Below are positions 28,336 to 36,545 of a DNA stretch of 64,000 nt, piece after piece. The DNA comes from Anaerolineaceae bacterium. Lineage in GTDB: Bacteria; Chloroflexota; Anaerolineae; Anaerolineales; Anaerolineaceae. Where the stretch lies: contig JAURZL010000014.1 in assembly GCA_030653365.1 (NCBI GenBank), positions 124,001 through 188,000 of the forward strand. The letters run 5' to 3'. The stretch's first letter is position 1, and each line of letters begins with the position of its first letter. The notes beneath the pieces were generated by a model that was given only the letters and a program-made list of their open reading frames with translations, had not been told where the DNA came from and did not search any database. Both the position numbers and the translations under genes were made by a program.

Positions 28336-28851
28336 ATGAAGAGAATCGAAGATGAATTAATTAAAGGAATCTGGGCTTTACCCTCTTTTCCGGTTGTATT
28401 GGTAACAGTGGGGCATAATATTATGACGGCTGGCGCTTTTCATTTCTATTCATTTGACCCTCCATGTGTTATGGTGGGCATCATTCACGACAAATACACA
28501 AATGAACTCATGAATCAATACAATGAGTTTGGGATCAATATCCCCACCGTCGATCAAATTGAAATTGTCCACATCTGTGGTTCTAAATCTGGCAAAGGGG
28601 GAGAAAATAAGTACTCTTTGGCTGGGATCACACCCATGAGTGGGGTGAAAATCAAAAGCTCTTTAATTAAAGAATGCCCTTTAAATTTGGAATGCAAGGT
28701 GGTGCATAAAATCGATTTTCCCGGGTCTCACCAATGGTTCGTGGGGGAAGTTAAAGCTGTTCACAAAGACGAAAACTACAGCCGCGATCAGGCTTTGATG
28801 TTCTGGGGTGGAGAGTATCGCAAAGTTGGGGAGTTCTTGGAGAACTCATAG
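28336..28851 (+). CDS. Flavin reductase-like (FMN split-barrel) protein
   Basis: The 171-residue protein follows the flavin reductase-like family: after the helix at the start, VVLVTVGHNIMTAGAFHFYSFDPPCVMVGI matches the conserved first strands and FMN pocket, then GINIPT and LECKVVHKIDFPGSHQWFVGEV. It binds FMN and probably reduces it or another acceptor with NAD(P)H. Most close relatives occur in archaea and anaerobes. An AGAGGAA site precedes the ATG. Substrate unknown. Confidence 0.8.
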   Translation: MKRIEDELIKGIWALPSFPVVLVTVGHNIMTAGAFHFYSFDPPCVMVGIIHDKYTNELMNQYNEFGINIPTVDQIEIVHICGSKSGKGGENKYSLAGITPMSGVKIKSSLIKECPLNLECKVVHKIDFPGSHQWFVGEVKAVHKDENYSRDQALMFWGGEYRKVGEFLENS

Positions 28852-29047
28852 GGGAGTTGTAAACCTGATCGCCGATTTGATTAATGAAGCCCGTCAATTT
28901 GAGCCTGTGTATCAAAAACTTGGTTTCAAACAAGTTGCTGAATGGGCTAAATATGAGAAGATTCTCGATTATGGCAAAATTTTACGATCAAGTGCAATAG
29001 ACCTGCAAGATTCCTTAACAGAAAACCTTCCAAAACGTAGTCATTGA
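28808..29047 (+). pseudogene. Possible short gene or gene remnant after the flavin reductase
   Basis: An open frame overlapping the end of the flavin reductase gene in another frame continues about 63 codons beyond it with protein-like composition (FEPVYQKLGFKQVAEWAKYEKILDY). The phrase VYQKLGFKQV resembles the end of GNAT acetyltransferases, but an acetyl-CoA motif is absent. No convincing start exists, so a truncated remnant is likelier than a working gene. Confidence 0.3.
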
Positions 29048-29156
29048 TTCATCCCCAAGTGTAACCCTTCGGGTCACAAGCAATGCACCAATCCACCACC
29101 CCAAGAACTCAAATTATTTTAAACCTAAATCCTAGACCCTAAGACCTACCACCTAA

Positions 29157-30065
29157 CTAATAATTCGACTGTAAACTCATGCCCTCATACAGAGCCGCTA
29201 CCTCTTCCTCATATCCATTGAACATCAGAGTTGGTCGACGCTGCGTCTCACCGATGCGGCGTTCGGTTGCCTGTGACCAGCGCGGGTGCGAGACATCCGG
29301 ATTGACATTTGAATAGAAGCCGTATTCGCGTGGGGCGATCAGGTTCCAAAAAGTAGCCGGCATTTCAGAAACCAATTCAATCTTGATCAATGATTTTGCA
29401 CTTTTGAAACCATATTTCCACGGCACGACCAGACGTACCGGTGCGCCATTGGCGGGATCCAGCGGTTCATTATAAATTCCGGTAGCCAGAATGGTCAGAT
29501 CATTCATGGCTTCATCCAGGCGTAACCCTTCCTGATAAGGCCAGGGAAAATTGGCCGTCAGACCAGGCATCTGTTCTGGATCTGCCAGTGTTTCAAAGCG
29601 CACAAATTTTGCCTCTGCGGTTGGTTTTACAACCTCCAACAATTTTGCCAATGGGAAACCAACCCACGGGATTACCATTGACCAGCCTTCCACACAGCGT
29701 AAACGATAAATCCGCTCTTCCTGTGTGAATTGATTCAGGATGTCCTGCATGCTGAAGTTTGTTGGGTTTTCCACCAAACCCGAGACCTCCACTGTCCAGG
29801 GGTCTGTTTTTAAGTTCTCCGCAAGTTCAAACACGCGATCTTTATACACGGAGAATTCATAATAATTATTGTATGTCTTGATAGAAGTGATATCCGTCGG
29901 AGCATCATATTGAATGATTTTTTCTTCTTCCTCCGTGGGAATCACACCCGGCGCACAGGCTGCCAATATGGCAGCACCACCCACAAGCGAAACTTTTTGT
30001 AAAAACTGACGGCGATTCATATATAACCAGCTTGGTGTAATATCAGAACGATTTATCTTTTCCAT
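29157..30065 (-). CDS. msrP: MsrP-like molybdopterin methionine sulfoxide reductase
   Basis: The 302-residue product has the YedY/MsrP sulfite-oxidase fold: the Mo-ligand Cys124 in RLRCVEGW, then VIPWVGFPL, LYNEPLD-like PLDPANGAPVRLVVPWKYGFK and SATERRIG near the end. It repairs oxidised methionines of exported proteins. An N-terminal twin-arginine motif (MNRRQFLQK, Arg18-Arg19) is followed by a lipobox-like LAAC at Cys37, suggesting Tat export and lipid anchoring, unlike soluble E. coli MsrP. The membrane partner msrQ is not adjacent. The ATG at 30065 has an AGAGGAAAC site. Confidence 0.85.
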   Translation of the reverse strand: MEKINRSDITPSWLYMNRRQFLQKVSLVGGAAILAACAPGVIPTEEEEKIIQYDAPTDITSIKTYNNYYEFSVYKDRVFELAENLKTDPWTVEVSGLVENPTNFSMQDILNQFTQEERIYRLRCVEGWSMVIPWVGFPLAKLLEVVKPTAEAKFVRFETLADPEQMPGLTANFPWPYQEGLRLDEAMNDLTILATGIYNEPLDPANGAPVRLVVPWKYGFKSAKSLIKIELVSEMPATFWNLIAPREYGFYSNVNPDVSHPRWSQATERRIGETQRRPTLMFNGYEEEVAALYEGMSLQSNY

Positions 30066-30321
30066 TGTTTCCTCTTTTACCAATAAAACCAATCAGGCAT
30101 TTGCCTGTTTTTTACTATATTTCTATGTCCATTAAACCAGTATTCAAACCCAGACGGTAGTATTTGTATAAGAGTATTACGAACCTGTAATTATTTGTAA
30201 TCGTTTCTTAAGAATTTTTCATGCGGTCATATATGTGCCAGGGCATTTATCAAATAGGGAGTTAAAACAAGGATGCTCTTAGCACCTAATAGAACCTATT
30301 CCATATGATACAATCGGCTAC

Positions 30322-30999
30322 ATGGGAACAATTCCGATTGATGAACTCATCTTGAGCCGGAGGAAAACCATTGCACTGGTGGTGCAGCCGGATGGTCGTT
30401 TGCTGGTTCGTGCTCCCTTGCGCACCAATCGAAATTTGATTGACGCTTTCATCACCAGCAAAACGGACTGGATCGAAAAAACCCGTCAGATGCAACATGC
30501 CCGTCGAAAATCAATCCCACGGCACCATTTTGTGGAAGGGGAACAATTCTGGTATCTGGGACAACAGTTTCCCTTGCGTCTGGTACCGCCAAAACGACCG
30601 GCTTTGCAGTTCGACCTGGCATTTGTGCTGTCAGAAAATGCTTTGCCACAGGCTCGCAAACGTTTTGAAGATTGGTATCGCGAACAGGCTCGCCTGTATC
30701 TGACTGAACGGGTAGCTTATTTTGCCCAGTGTTACAATTTCAATTATCAGAAGGTTAAGATCACCAGTGCCCGCACGCGCTGGGGCTCCTGCAGCGCACG
30801 TGGCACGATTAACTTCGCATGGCGGTTGATCATGGCGCCACCGGAAATCATCGATTACGTCATTCTGCATGAGTTATCTCACACCGTTCACCACAATCAC
30901 AGCCAGTCCTTCTGGTCGTTGGTGCTGTCCATGGTGCCGGATTATACTGCCAAACGAAAATGGCTAAAACAGCACAGCCAGCAATTTCACTGGGAGTAA
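30322..30999 (+). CDS. YgjP-like zinc metallopeptidase (DUF45/M48-like)
   Basis: The 225-residue protein carries the HExxH zinc motif as HELSHTVHHNHSQSFW (from about residue 183), preceded by RWGSCSARGTINFAWRLIMAPPEIIDYVILHEL, the signature of YgjP/WLM proteins, and the first strand ILSRRKTIALVVQPDGRLLVRAP. These are cytoplasmic putative peptidases or DNA-repair-linked proteins of unknown target. It is a single gene divergent from msrP. Confidence 0.88.
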   Translation: MGTIPIDELILSRRKTIALVVQPDGRLLVRAPLRTNRNLIDAFITSKTDWIEKTRQMQHARRKSIPRHHFVEGEQFWYLGQQFPLRLVPPKRPALQFDLAFVLSENALPQARKRFEDWYREQARLYLTERVAYFAQCYNFNYQKVKITSARTRWGSCSARGTINFAWRLIMAPPEIIDYVILHELSHTVHHNHSQSFWSLVLSMVPDYTAKRKWLKQHSQQFHWE

Positions 31000-31086
31000 A
31001 ACCAAGAAAATTGGTCAACAAATGAACTTTTTAGAGTTTTTTACAATTTCTTGTAACAAAGGCTTTTTAAGTATTGTTGAATGGTA

Positions 31087-31752
31087 TTAAATAGTTTTGT
31101 ATTTTGATTTTCTGTGCCAATACCCTTTTTCAATCAACCCTTGTTTTTCCAATTCTTCATAAGCGTGTGCTTTTTTTAATTTATTTATAAGTGCCTTGCC
31201 ATCTGCTGTCATACTGAAGTAGTAGTCATAAGCAGTGTCACTATTAAGAAAATAAATCTCATACTCATTCATAAATTCTCGAATTGCTTTCAGAATGTTT
31301 TTTATTTCTAAAAAATTGATTTTTGGGATAAATTCTGCTTTTTCTAAAGCAACATCCAAATCATAATGAGCAAGTTTTTTGTTTCGGTATGTTTTCAAAG
31401 ATACACTTAAAGAATTAATTTTTCCTAACAATTCTCTCATTTTACTTTCTAAATCAGGGTATTTATCTTTATCTAAGTGAGTAATAAGTTGTTCTAGTGA
31501 TAAATTTTCATCTTTACCTAATTTAGATTTATCTAAAATTCGGCTTAAAAACAATAAGATATCATTGAAAAGCGCATGTTGAGTAATAAAAAAATATGAA
31601 GACGCTGTTTCATTCAACATTTCTACTCTTTCCTCAGAATTGGTGAAAAGTTGTTCAAAAATTATCCATCTAGCATGTAACCAGATGATTTCTGATTGCA
31701 GTTTCTTAAATATCTCAGCGGATTCTTGTGGAAATTCTTTTTCTTTCTTCAT
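31087..31752 (-). CDS. AbiU2/HEPN-like protein
   Basis: The 221-residue helical protein resembles AbiU2-family proteins of phage abortive infection. It has YRNKKLAHYDLD near 122-134, with Arg123 and His129 matching the RX4-6H motif of HEPN RNases and the AbiU2 pattern. The N-terminal half is long and helical; the C-terminus is basic. It has low GC compared with its neighbours, which suggests recent transfer. It is 27 bases from the GxxExxY gene, on the same strand. A toxin or RNase role is plausible but not shown; no antitoxin partner is seen. Confidence 0.6.
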   Translation of the reverse strand: MKKEKEFPQESAEIFKKLQSEIIWLHARWIIFEQLFTNSEERVEMLNETASSYFFITQHALFNDILLFLSRILDKSKLGKDENLSLEQLITHLDKDKYPDLESKMRELLGKINSLSVSLKTYRNKKLAHYDLDVALEKAEFIPKINFLEIKNILKAIREFMNEYEIYFLNSDTAYDYYFSMTADGKALINKLKKAHAYEELEKQGLIEKGYWHRKSKYKTI

Positions 31753-31778
31753 TAATAATGATTATACGAAAATTTATT

Positions 31779-32192
31779 TTAATAATTAACAAATGCCGAT
31801 GCCTGAATATTCCGAAATTCAAACTGGTCTGCCCCAAAGTTGACCAGTAGCACCGCTTTACAGCCGGTATTCCGTAAATATGTGCTGGATTGTATTTCGT
31901 CCTGGATATCCAGGGAGGGTTGTGCGCGTACTAACACCATCAGTTCATCAATCACAAAATCCACCCGCTTATGGCCAATACGCTGTTGGCGATATACGAG
32001 ATCAATCCACAAATCGCGAGAATAGGGAATCTTAAGCGCATCCAGTTCCAATCCCATGGCTCGTTGATAAATCTGGATTTCGAATCCTGGCCCTACTGTT
32101 GAATAAACATTCTCTGCTGCGACGGTCACCAGACTGGTCAGGTCAATTCGTTTTTTATTAGATACGTTTTGCAAGTCAAGCATTGATTCCAT
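31779..32192 (-). CDS. GxxExxY-family protein (PD-(D/E)XK-like)
   Basis: The 137-residue protein fits the GxxExxY family of unknown function, which has a nuclease-like fold: GPGFEIQIYQRAM, then GHKRVDFVIDELMVLVRA and QSSTYLRNTGCKAVLLVNFGADQFEFRNI. The signature Glu is shifted (GFEIQIY) compared with the usual GLLESVY, so the motif is not exact. The ATG at 32192 has a GGGAGA site upstream; an upstream ATG at 32219 is possible. Family members often sit beside dispersed AATCATA-type repeats, as this one does (recollection, not a search). Confidence 0.75.
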   Translation of the reverse strand: MESMLDLQNVSNKKRIDLTSLVTVAAENVYSTVGPGFEIQIYQRAMGLELDALKIPYSRDLWIDLVYRQQRIGHKRVDFVIDELMVLVRAQPSLDIQDEIQSSTYLRNTGCKAVLLVNFGADQFEFRNIQASAFVNY

Positions 32193-32290
32193 CGGGTTGA
32201 TTCTCCCATTTAATTTCAAAAGTACTTAATACCTAGCAAGTTTCTTGCCAGAATTTAGGAATTAGGAATTAGGATACTAGAATTTAGGAT

Positions 32291-32322
32291 TGAGGTTTGA
32301 GGTTTGAGGTTTGAGGTTTGAG
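32291..32322. repeat. 7-bp tandem repeat
   Basis: Four to five copies of GAGGTTT in a row, in the intergenic region upstream of the GxxExxY gene. Confidence 0.8.
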
Positions 32323-32375
32323 TGTTGAGTCCTAAAAAATGTTTACTGAAAATTACAGGATAAGTCCTCTTTCAT

Positions 32376-32563
32376 CAGAACTATGATTTTAATGATTTCT
32401 AGATTGACTATGATTTTCTCACTATAGAGCACACCTGTTCCCTTTGGGTATATCATGCCCTTTGGGTATATCATGCCCTTTGGGCTTCATGTAAATCCCC
32501 CATAATCATATTTCATCATTTCATCATCATAGGGTATCATCTTAATCCTCCATAATCATAGAT
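32376..32563. repeat. Dispersed AATCATA-type repeat, copy 1
   Basis: Starts CAGAACTATGATTTTAATG, contains TGACTATGATTTTCTCACTA, and ends with ATAATCATA-type words twice (near 32510 and 32560). A second copy is at 40745-40848. Words at the ends are mutually complementary, suggesting a palindromic mobile sequence. Confidence 0.6.
32440..32491. repeat. 18-bp tandem repeat
   Basis: CCCTTTGGGTATATCATG occurs twice exactly and a third time in part (CCCTTTGGGCTTCATG). It lies inside dispersed repeat copy 1. No gene. Confidence 0.8.
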
Positions 32564-32719
32564 CAAATCTCTTTCCATCATAATAATACCCAAATGCTAC
32601 TCAACTTTTCTTCTTTCGCCCTCTTTGAGCTTTCAGTGGTCAGCTTTGAGCCATTAAAAATTCATTCGACATCAAACTTTATACAAAGAGTTTGCTTCAA
32701 TCTCATTCTTTGTTATTAT

Positions 32720-32731
32720 TTCGATATCGAA
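32720..32731. promoter_or_regulatory. 12-bp palindrome TTCGATATCGAA upstream of mhqE-like gene
   Basis: Perfect palindrome 26 bases before the start of the ring-cleaving dioxygenase-like gene. The B. subtilis mhqED genes are controlled by the MarR-type regulator MhqR, which binds a similar ATCTCGA-type repeat, so this is a likely operator. No MarR gene is in the window. Confidence 0.4.
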
Positions 32732-32756
32732 TGATTTTTATTGAAAGGATTAACTA

Positions 32757-33713
32757 ATGAAAACAGCCGGTTTACATCACATTACCGCCGTAACCAGAGA
32801 TCCACAAACCAATATTGACTTTTACCAGCAGGTGCTCGGACAGCGCCTGGTGAAAACAACCATAAATTTTGACGACCCCGGAACCTATCACCTTTATTAT
32901 GGTGATTATACTGGTATTCCAGGCACAGCCATGACGTTCTTCGGTTGGCTACGCTCCGTCCAGGGTAAAGTTGGCATAGGAGAAACCCAGGCAGTCGCTT
33001 ATACCATCCCTCAGAATTCATTAAGCTTCTGGAATGCCCGCTTGAAACAACTTGGCTTCTCACCCATGCACGTCGAATCGCGATTCGGTCAGGAGGTAAT
33101 TCCTTTCATCGATCCGGAAGGTATGCGCCTGGAACTCATCACAGACGAAAATTTACCTCACATCGAGCCATGGCAGGGCAGTCCGATCCCCCAGGAGCAT
33201 GAACTGCGCGGTTTTTATGGGGTCAGCCTGTGGTTGGACGAAGTCGAAACAACCACCCGAATCCTCACCGATGTGCTTGGATATGAATCCGGTGGGCAGG
33301 AAGGCGATCGTTATCGCTTCAGTGTTCCTGGAAATGCCCCCGGAAGGGTTGTTGATCTGGTACACAAACCCAATACTGCTGCTGGTATATTTGGTGCTAG
33401 CTCGGTTCATCACATTGCCTTCCGCGCATCTTCCGACGAACACCAACTGGAGATCCAGCAGCAAGTGAGGAAGATGGGTATACAAGCAACCCAGGTAATT
33501 GAGCGTCATTATTTCCGTTCGGTTTACTTCCGTACCCCGGGTGGAGTCTTATTCGAAATCGCCACCGACCAACCTGGTTTCACCGTCGATGAATCCGCCG
33601 AGAACCTCGGCCAGACGCTGGTTTTGCCACCCTGGCTGGAACCACGCCGTGAAGCGATCGAAGCCAACCTGCCTGCCATTCGTCGTTCTTTTCCGATCGA
33701 GGTCACATCATGA
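32757..33713 (+). CDS. MhqE/MhqO-like ring-cleaving dioxygenase, glyoxalase fold
   Basis: The 318-residue protein has two vicinal-oxygen-chelate (glyoxalase) domains. It starts LHHITAVTRDPQTNIDFYQQVLG, continues with DDPGTYHLYYGD, and its second domain has HHIAF and a final VYFRTPGGVLFEIATD with metal-ligand His and Glu. This is the MhqO/MhqE group, Fe(II)-dependent enzymes linked to degrading hydroquinone or catechol stress products. The end overlaps the hydrolase gene (ATGA), matching the mhqE-mhqD pair. Confidence 0.85.
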   Translation: MKTAGLHHITAVTRDPQTNIDFYQQVLGQRLVKTTINFDDPGTYHLYYGDYTGIPGTAMTFFGWLRSVQGKVGIGETQAVAYTIPQNSLSFWNARLKQLGFSPMHVESRFGQEVIPFIDPEGMRLELITDENLPHIEPWQGSPIPQEHELRGFYGVSLWLDEVETTTRILTDVLGYESGGQEGDRYRFSVPGNAPGRVVDLVHKPNTAAGIFGASSVHHIAFRASSDEHQLEIQQQVRKMGIQATQVIERHYFRSVYFRTPGGVLFEIATDQPGFTVDESAENLGQTLVLPPWLEPRREAIEANLPAIRRSFPIEVTS

Positions 33714-34357
33714 ACCAGAACCCGCATCTGCAGAATCCCGTTCTCAGTCTTGGTGCGCCATTCAAATCAGCCCGTCAGGTGATGATTCTTCTGCATGGTC
33801 GCGGTGCTAATGCGGAATCAATTCTCTCGCTGGCTGCTGAATTCAACGCACCGGAGACCCATTATCTGGCTCCACAGGCGGATCAATACCGCTGGTACCC
33901 TTACAGCTTTCTGTCACCCATCGAACGGAATGAACCGGATCTATCCAATGCTCTCGAACGGGTGGACACACTCGTCCAGCGTCTCTTGGATTCAGGAAAA
34001 AAGCTGGACCAGATCGTATTGGCTGGTTTTTCTCAGGGAGCCTGCCTGGCGAGTGAATACGTGATCCGTAATCCACGCCGGTACGGTGGATTGATCGTCC
34101 TCAGTGGTGGCTGGATTGGTCCCAAAGACTCTCTTCGTTCCGCCAGCGGGGATCTTGATCGCTTGCCGGTATTCATCGGCTGCAGCGATATCGATCATCA
34201 CATTCCATTGAGTAGAGTGAATGAAACGGCCAGCCTGCTGGAGAGTATGAATGCCAATATTGATCTGCAAATCTATTCCGGCATGGGACATACCGTCAAC
34301 GCAGATGAAATCAGCCGGATTAACATCCTGATTCAACAGGCAGTACAGGCTGGTTAG
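33710..34357 (+). CDS. MhqD-like phospholipase/carboxylesterase
   Basis: The 215-residue alpha/beta hydrolase has the oxyanion strand MILLHGRGANAESIL, nucleophile GFSQGA (Ser), an Asp before SRVNET and a final His in GMGHTVN. The family is the carboxylesterase/phospholipase group to which MhqD belongs. Translational coupling with the dioxygenase-like gene points to hydrolysis of the cleaved ring product. It converges on rnhA with a 4-bp overlap. Confidence 0.85.
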   Translation: MNQNPHLQNPVLSLGAPFKSARQVMILLHGRGANAESILSLAAEFNAPETHYLAPQADQYRWYPYSFLSPIERNEPDLSNALERVDTLVQRLLDSGKKLDQIVLAGFSQGACLASEYVIRNPRRYGGLIVLSGGWIGPKDSLRSASGDLDRLPVFIGCSDIDHHIPLSRVNETASLLESMNANIDLQIYSGMGHTVNADEISRINILIQQAVQAG

Positions 34358-34872
34358 AATAATCCAGGTTGTGGTGCAGTGTCCGTCTGACTCGTTTCGT
34401 AGCCCTGGTCGATTAACAGATTCTTTTGCTGAGCTGCCTGAACCGCCAGGCGGTCACAGCGCTCGTTCTCTGGGTGCCCGGCATGGCCTTTCACCCAAAC
34501 CACCTCGATCTGGTGGGTATCTAAAAGTTGTTGCAGTTGCTGCCACAGATCCGGGTTGAGCACCTTGCCTTTACCAACCTTACGCCAGCCTTTTCCGCGC
34601 CAGATATCCACCCATCCTAAATTGATTGCGTCAGCCAGATACTTTGAATCGGTGAACAGCCTCCCTCGCACAGGCTCTTTCAGCACTTTTAATCCTTCAA
34701 TCGCTGCCATTAACTCCATGCGGTTGTTGGTGGTCAGGCGATACCCTTGCGAGCGTTCGATTTCCTGGCCATCCTGCACAACAATCACCCCATAGCCCCC
34801 TGGTCCGGGATTGCCTATACAGGCACCGTCGGTGAAGATGTCGATTTGGGTTAGTTTCGGGTTGCTGGTCAT
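34354..34872 (-). CDS. rnhA: Ribonuclease HI
   Basis: The 172-residue protein has the RNase HI DEDD active site: Asp15 in DIFTDGACIGNPGPGGYG (residue positions near 11-28), Glu53 in RMELMAAI, Asp75 in FTDSKYL, and a final Asp near 139 in NERCDRLA, with HAGHPENERCD as the conserved His loop. It removes the RNA strand of RNA-DNA hybrids (Okazaki primers, R-loops). The 20-residue C-terminal tail exceeds the E. coli length of 155. Single gene. Confidence 0.95.
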   Translation of the reverse strand: MTSNPKLTQIDIFTDGACIGNPGPGGYGVIVVQDGQEIERSQGYRLTTNNRMELMAAIEGLKVLKEPVRGRLFTDSKYLADAINLGWVDIWRGKGWRKVGKGKVLNPDLWQQLQQLLDTHQIEVVWVKGHAGHPENERCDRLAVQAAQQKNLLIDQGYETSQTDTAPQPGLF

Positions 34873-35017
34873 TTCTCTTCCTTATTGAGTATCATCAGGG
34901 TTTAATTGTACATCATACCGGTTGTCAGGGAGAACTCTTACAAATTGTTCTTAATTTTCTTGATCTTCCGCTCCTTCAATGATAAGCTAAGCGTAGAATT
35001 CCTGCCCGGGGTGAACC

Positions 35018-36445
35018 ATGCGTATATTTGAAATCATCATTCTTGTTATTACTTTCCTTTCTTTGCTGTTGCGCTTCCTACGCACGGATAAAGCTGCCTG
35101 GATTCATCTATTACCTACACTAAACCTTCTTGCCATTGGCTATCATCTCTTCTTTGAAGGTGCTCGCTGGCAGATGATCCTCCTGTATGTGCTGGCTGTG
35201 GGAATCATTCCGCTGGCTTTTCATAAAGCCATTCATCCAGAACATAAATTCAACCAAAAATTTACCATCTTTGGGTTTGTTTTTCTGTTGGTCGGTACTG
35301 CGTTGCCAGCTTTTCTGCCCGTTCCGGTCTTCCCTGTTCCGCAGGGTCCTTATGCGGTTGGGACAACTTCGTTTTATTGGGAAGATGAGAACCGTCTGGA
35401 AGTTTATAGCCCTAATCTGGATCAGGTTTACGCCCAACCACCCAGCGAATCGCGCCGAATGATGGTTCAGGTCTGGTACCCAGCCACCGCAGGACAGATT
35501 GGCGAACCAGCTCCCTACCTGCCAGATGGCGTCATCAATGCTCAGGCTCTGGCAAAAAACTTTGGCTTTCCGGGTTTTTTCCTGAATCATTTCAGGCTTG
35601 CCACCACCAATGCTTTGCTCAATGCGCCACTCGCAACCTGTTTCGATCAATGGCCAGTACTGGTCTTCTCCCATGGTTTGAATGGGATGCGTTACCAGAA
35701 TACCGCCCAGATGGAAGCCCTGGCATCGCAGGGGTATATTGTCTTTGCTCCGGAGCATGCCTATGGGGCTGTGATCAGCGTTTATCCGGATGGTTCGGCA
35801 ATCTACAACAAAGAAGGCGCTCTTCCCTCCGGAGTGTCAGAAGAAGAATATGCGTCTGCTGCCTATATACTCGGTCAGAGCTGGGTAGGTGATCTGGTGT
35901 TTACCCTGGATCAGGTTGAACGCATGCAATCCGGTGAGATCTCATCCGTCTTTCTGGGACATCTGGATACCTCTCGCATCGGGATGTTCGGGCATTCCAC
36001 CGGTGGCGGAGCCGTGCTGCAAACCTGCTGGCAGGACCAGCGCTGCCTGGCAGTGGTGGGACAGGATCCCTGGTTGGTGCCCTACGACCGTGCCATGCCA
36101 GCCAGTGGTGTGAGCCAGCCTTCCTTAAATATGTTCTCTGAAAACTGGGTGCGCGAACCCAATCTCTCGTTGGTTAATCAACTCTGGGAAAATGAAACAC
36201 AAGGCTCACAACTGCAACGCATGACCATCCTGGGCACCCAGCATTATGATTTCTCGGATATCTCGCTTTATTCTCCTCTGGGAGCAGCACTCGGATTGAA
36301 AGGGCCAATTTCAGCTGGAAGGGAAATCAGTTTGTTCAATGATTTTCTGATCGGGTTCTTCGATCAGAATTTGATGAATCCAGACTCTATCCTGCTGGAG
36401 GCTGCCATCCAGGAATACAGCGAAGTGAATTTCGAGCAAAAGTAA
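35018..36445 (+). CDS. Membrane-anchored PAF-acetylhydrolase-like esterase
   Basis: The 475-residue protein has three or four N-terminal membrane helices (about residues 1-105), then an alpha/beta hydrolase domain of the PAF-AH isoform II/ dienelactone hydrolase group. It has PQGPYAVGTTSFYWEDENRLE, RRMMVQVWYPA, the oxyanion loop VFSHGLNGMRYQ and nucleophile elbow GHSTGGG. A His near 400 (GTQHYDFSD) would complete the triad. It hydrolyses short acyl esters such as oxidised phospholipids, on the outer or inner face depending on topology. Single gene. Confidence 0.82.
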   Translation: MRIFEIIILVITFLSLLLRFLRTDKAAWIHLLPTLNLLAIGYHLFFEGARWQMILLYVLAVGIIPLAFHKAIHPEHKFNQKFTIFGFVFLLVGTALPAFLPVPVFPVPQGPYAVGTTSFYWEDENRLEVYSPNLDQVYAQPPSESRRMMVQVWYPATAGQIGEPAPYLPDGVINAQALAKNFGFPGFFLNHFRLATTNALLNAPLATCFDQWPVLVFSHGLNGMRYQNTAQMEALASQGYIVFAPEHAYGAVISVYPDGSAIYNKEGALPSGVSEEEYASAAYILGQSWVGDLVFTLDQVERMQSGEISSVFLGHLDTSRIGMFGHSTGGGAVLQTCWQDQRCLAVVGQDPWLVPYDRAMPASGVSQPSLNMFSENWVREPNLSLVNQLWENETQGSQLQRMTILGTQHYDFSDISLYSPLGAALGLKGPISAGREISLFNDFLIGFFDQNLMNPDSILLEAAIQEYSEVNFEQK

Positions 36446-36545
36446 GCCAGACTGGCCACGCAACCTGTTAAGAATCCCTTCCATCAGCCTTTCTCAGGTC
36501 ACCTATTAGCTGTTAGAATTTGTCTCCCATTCAGGAGTTTTCAAA

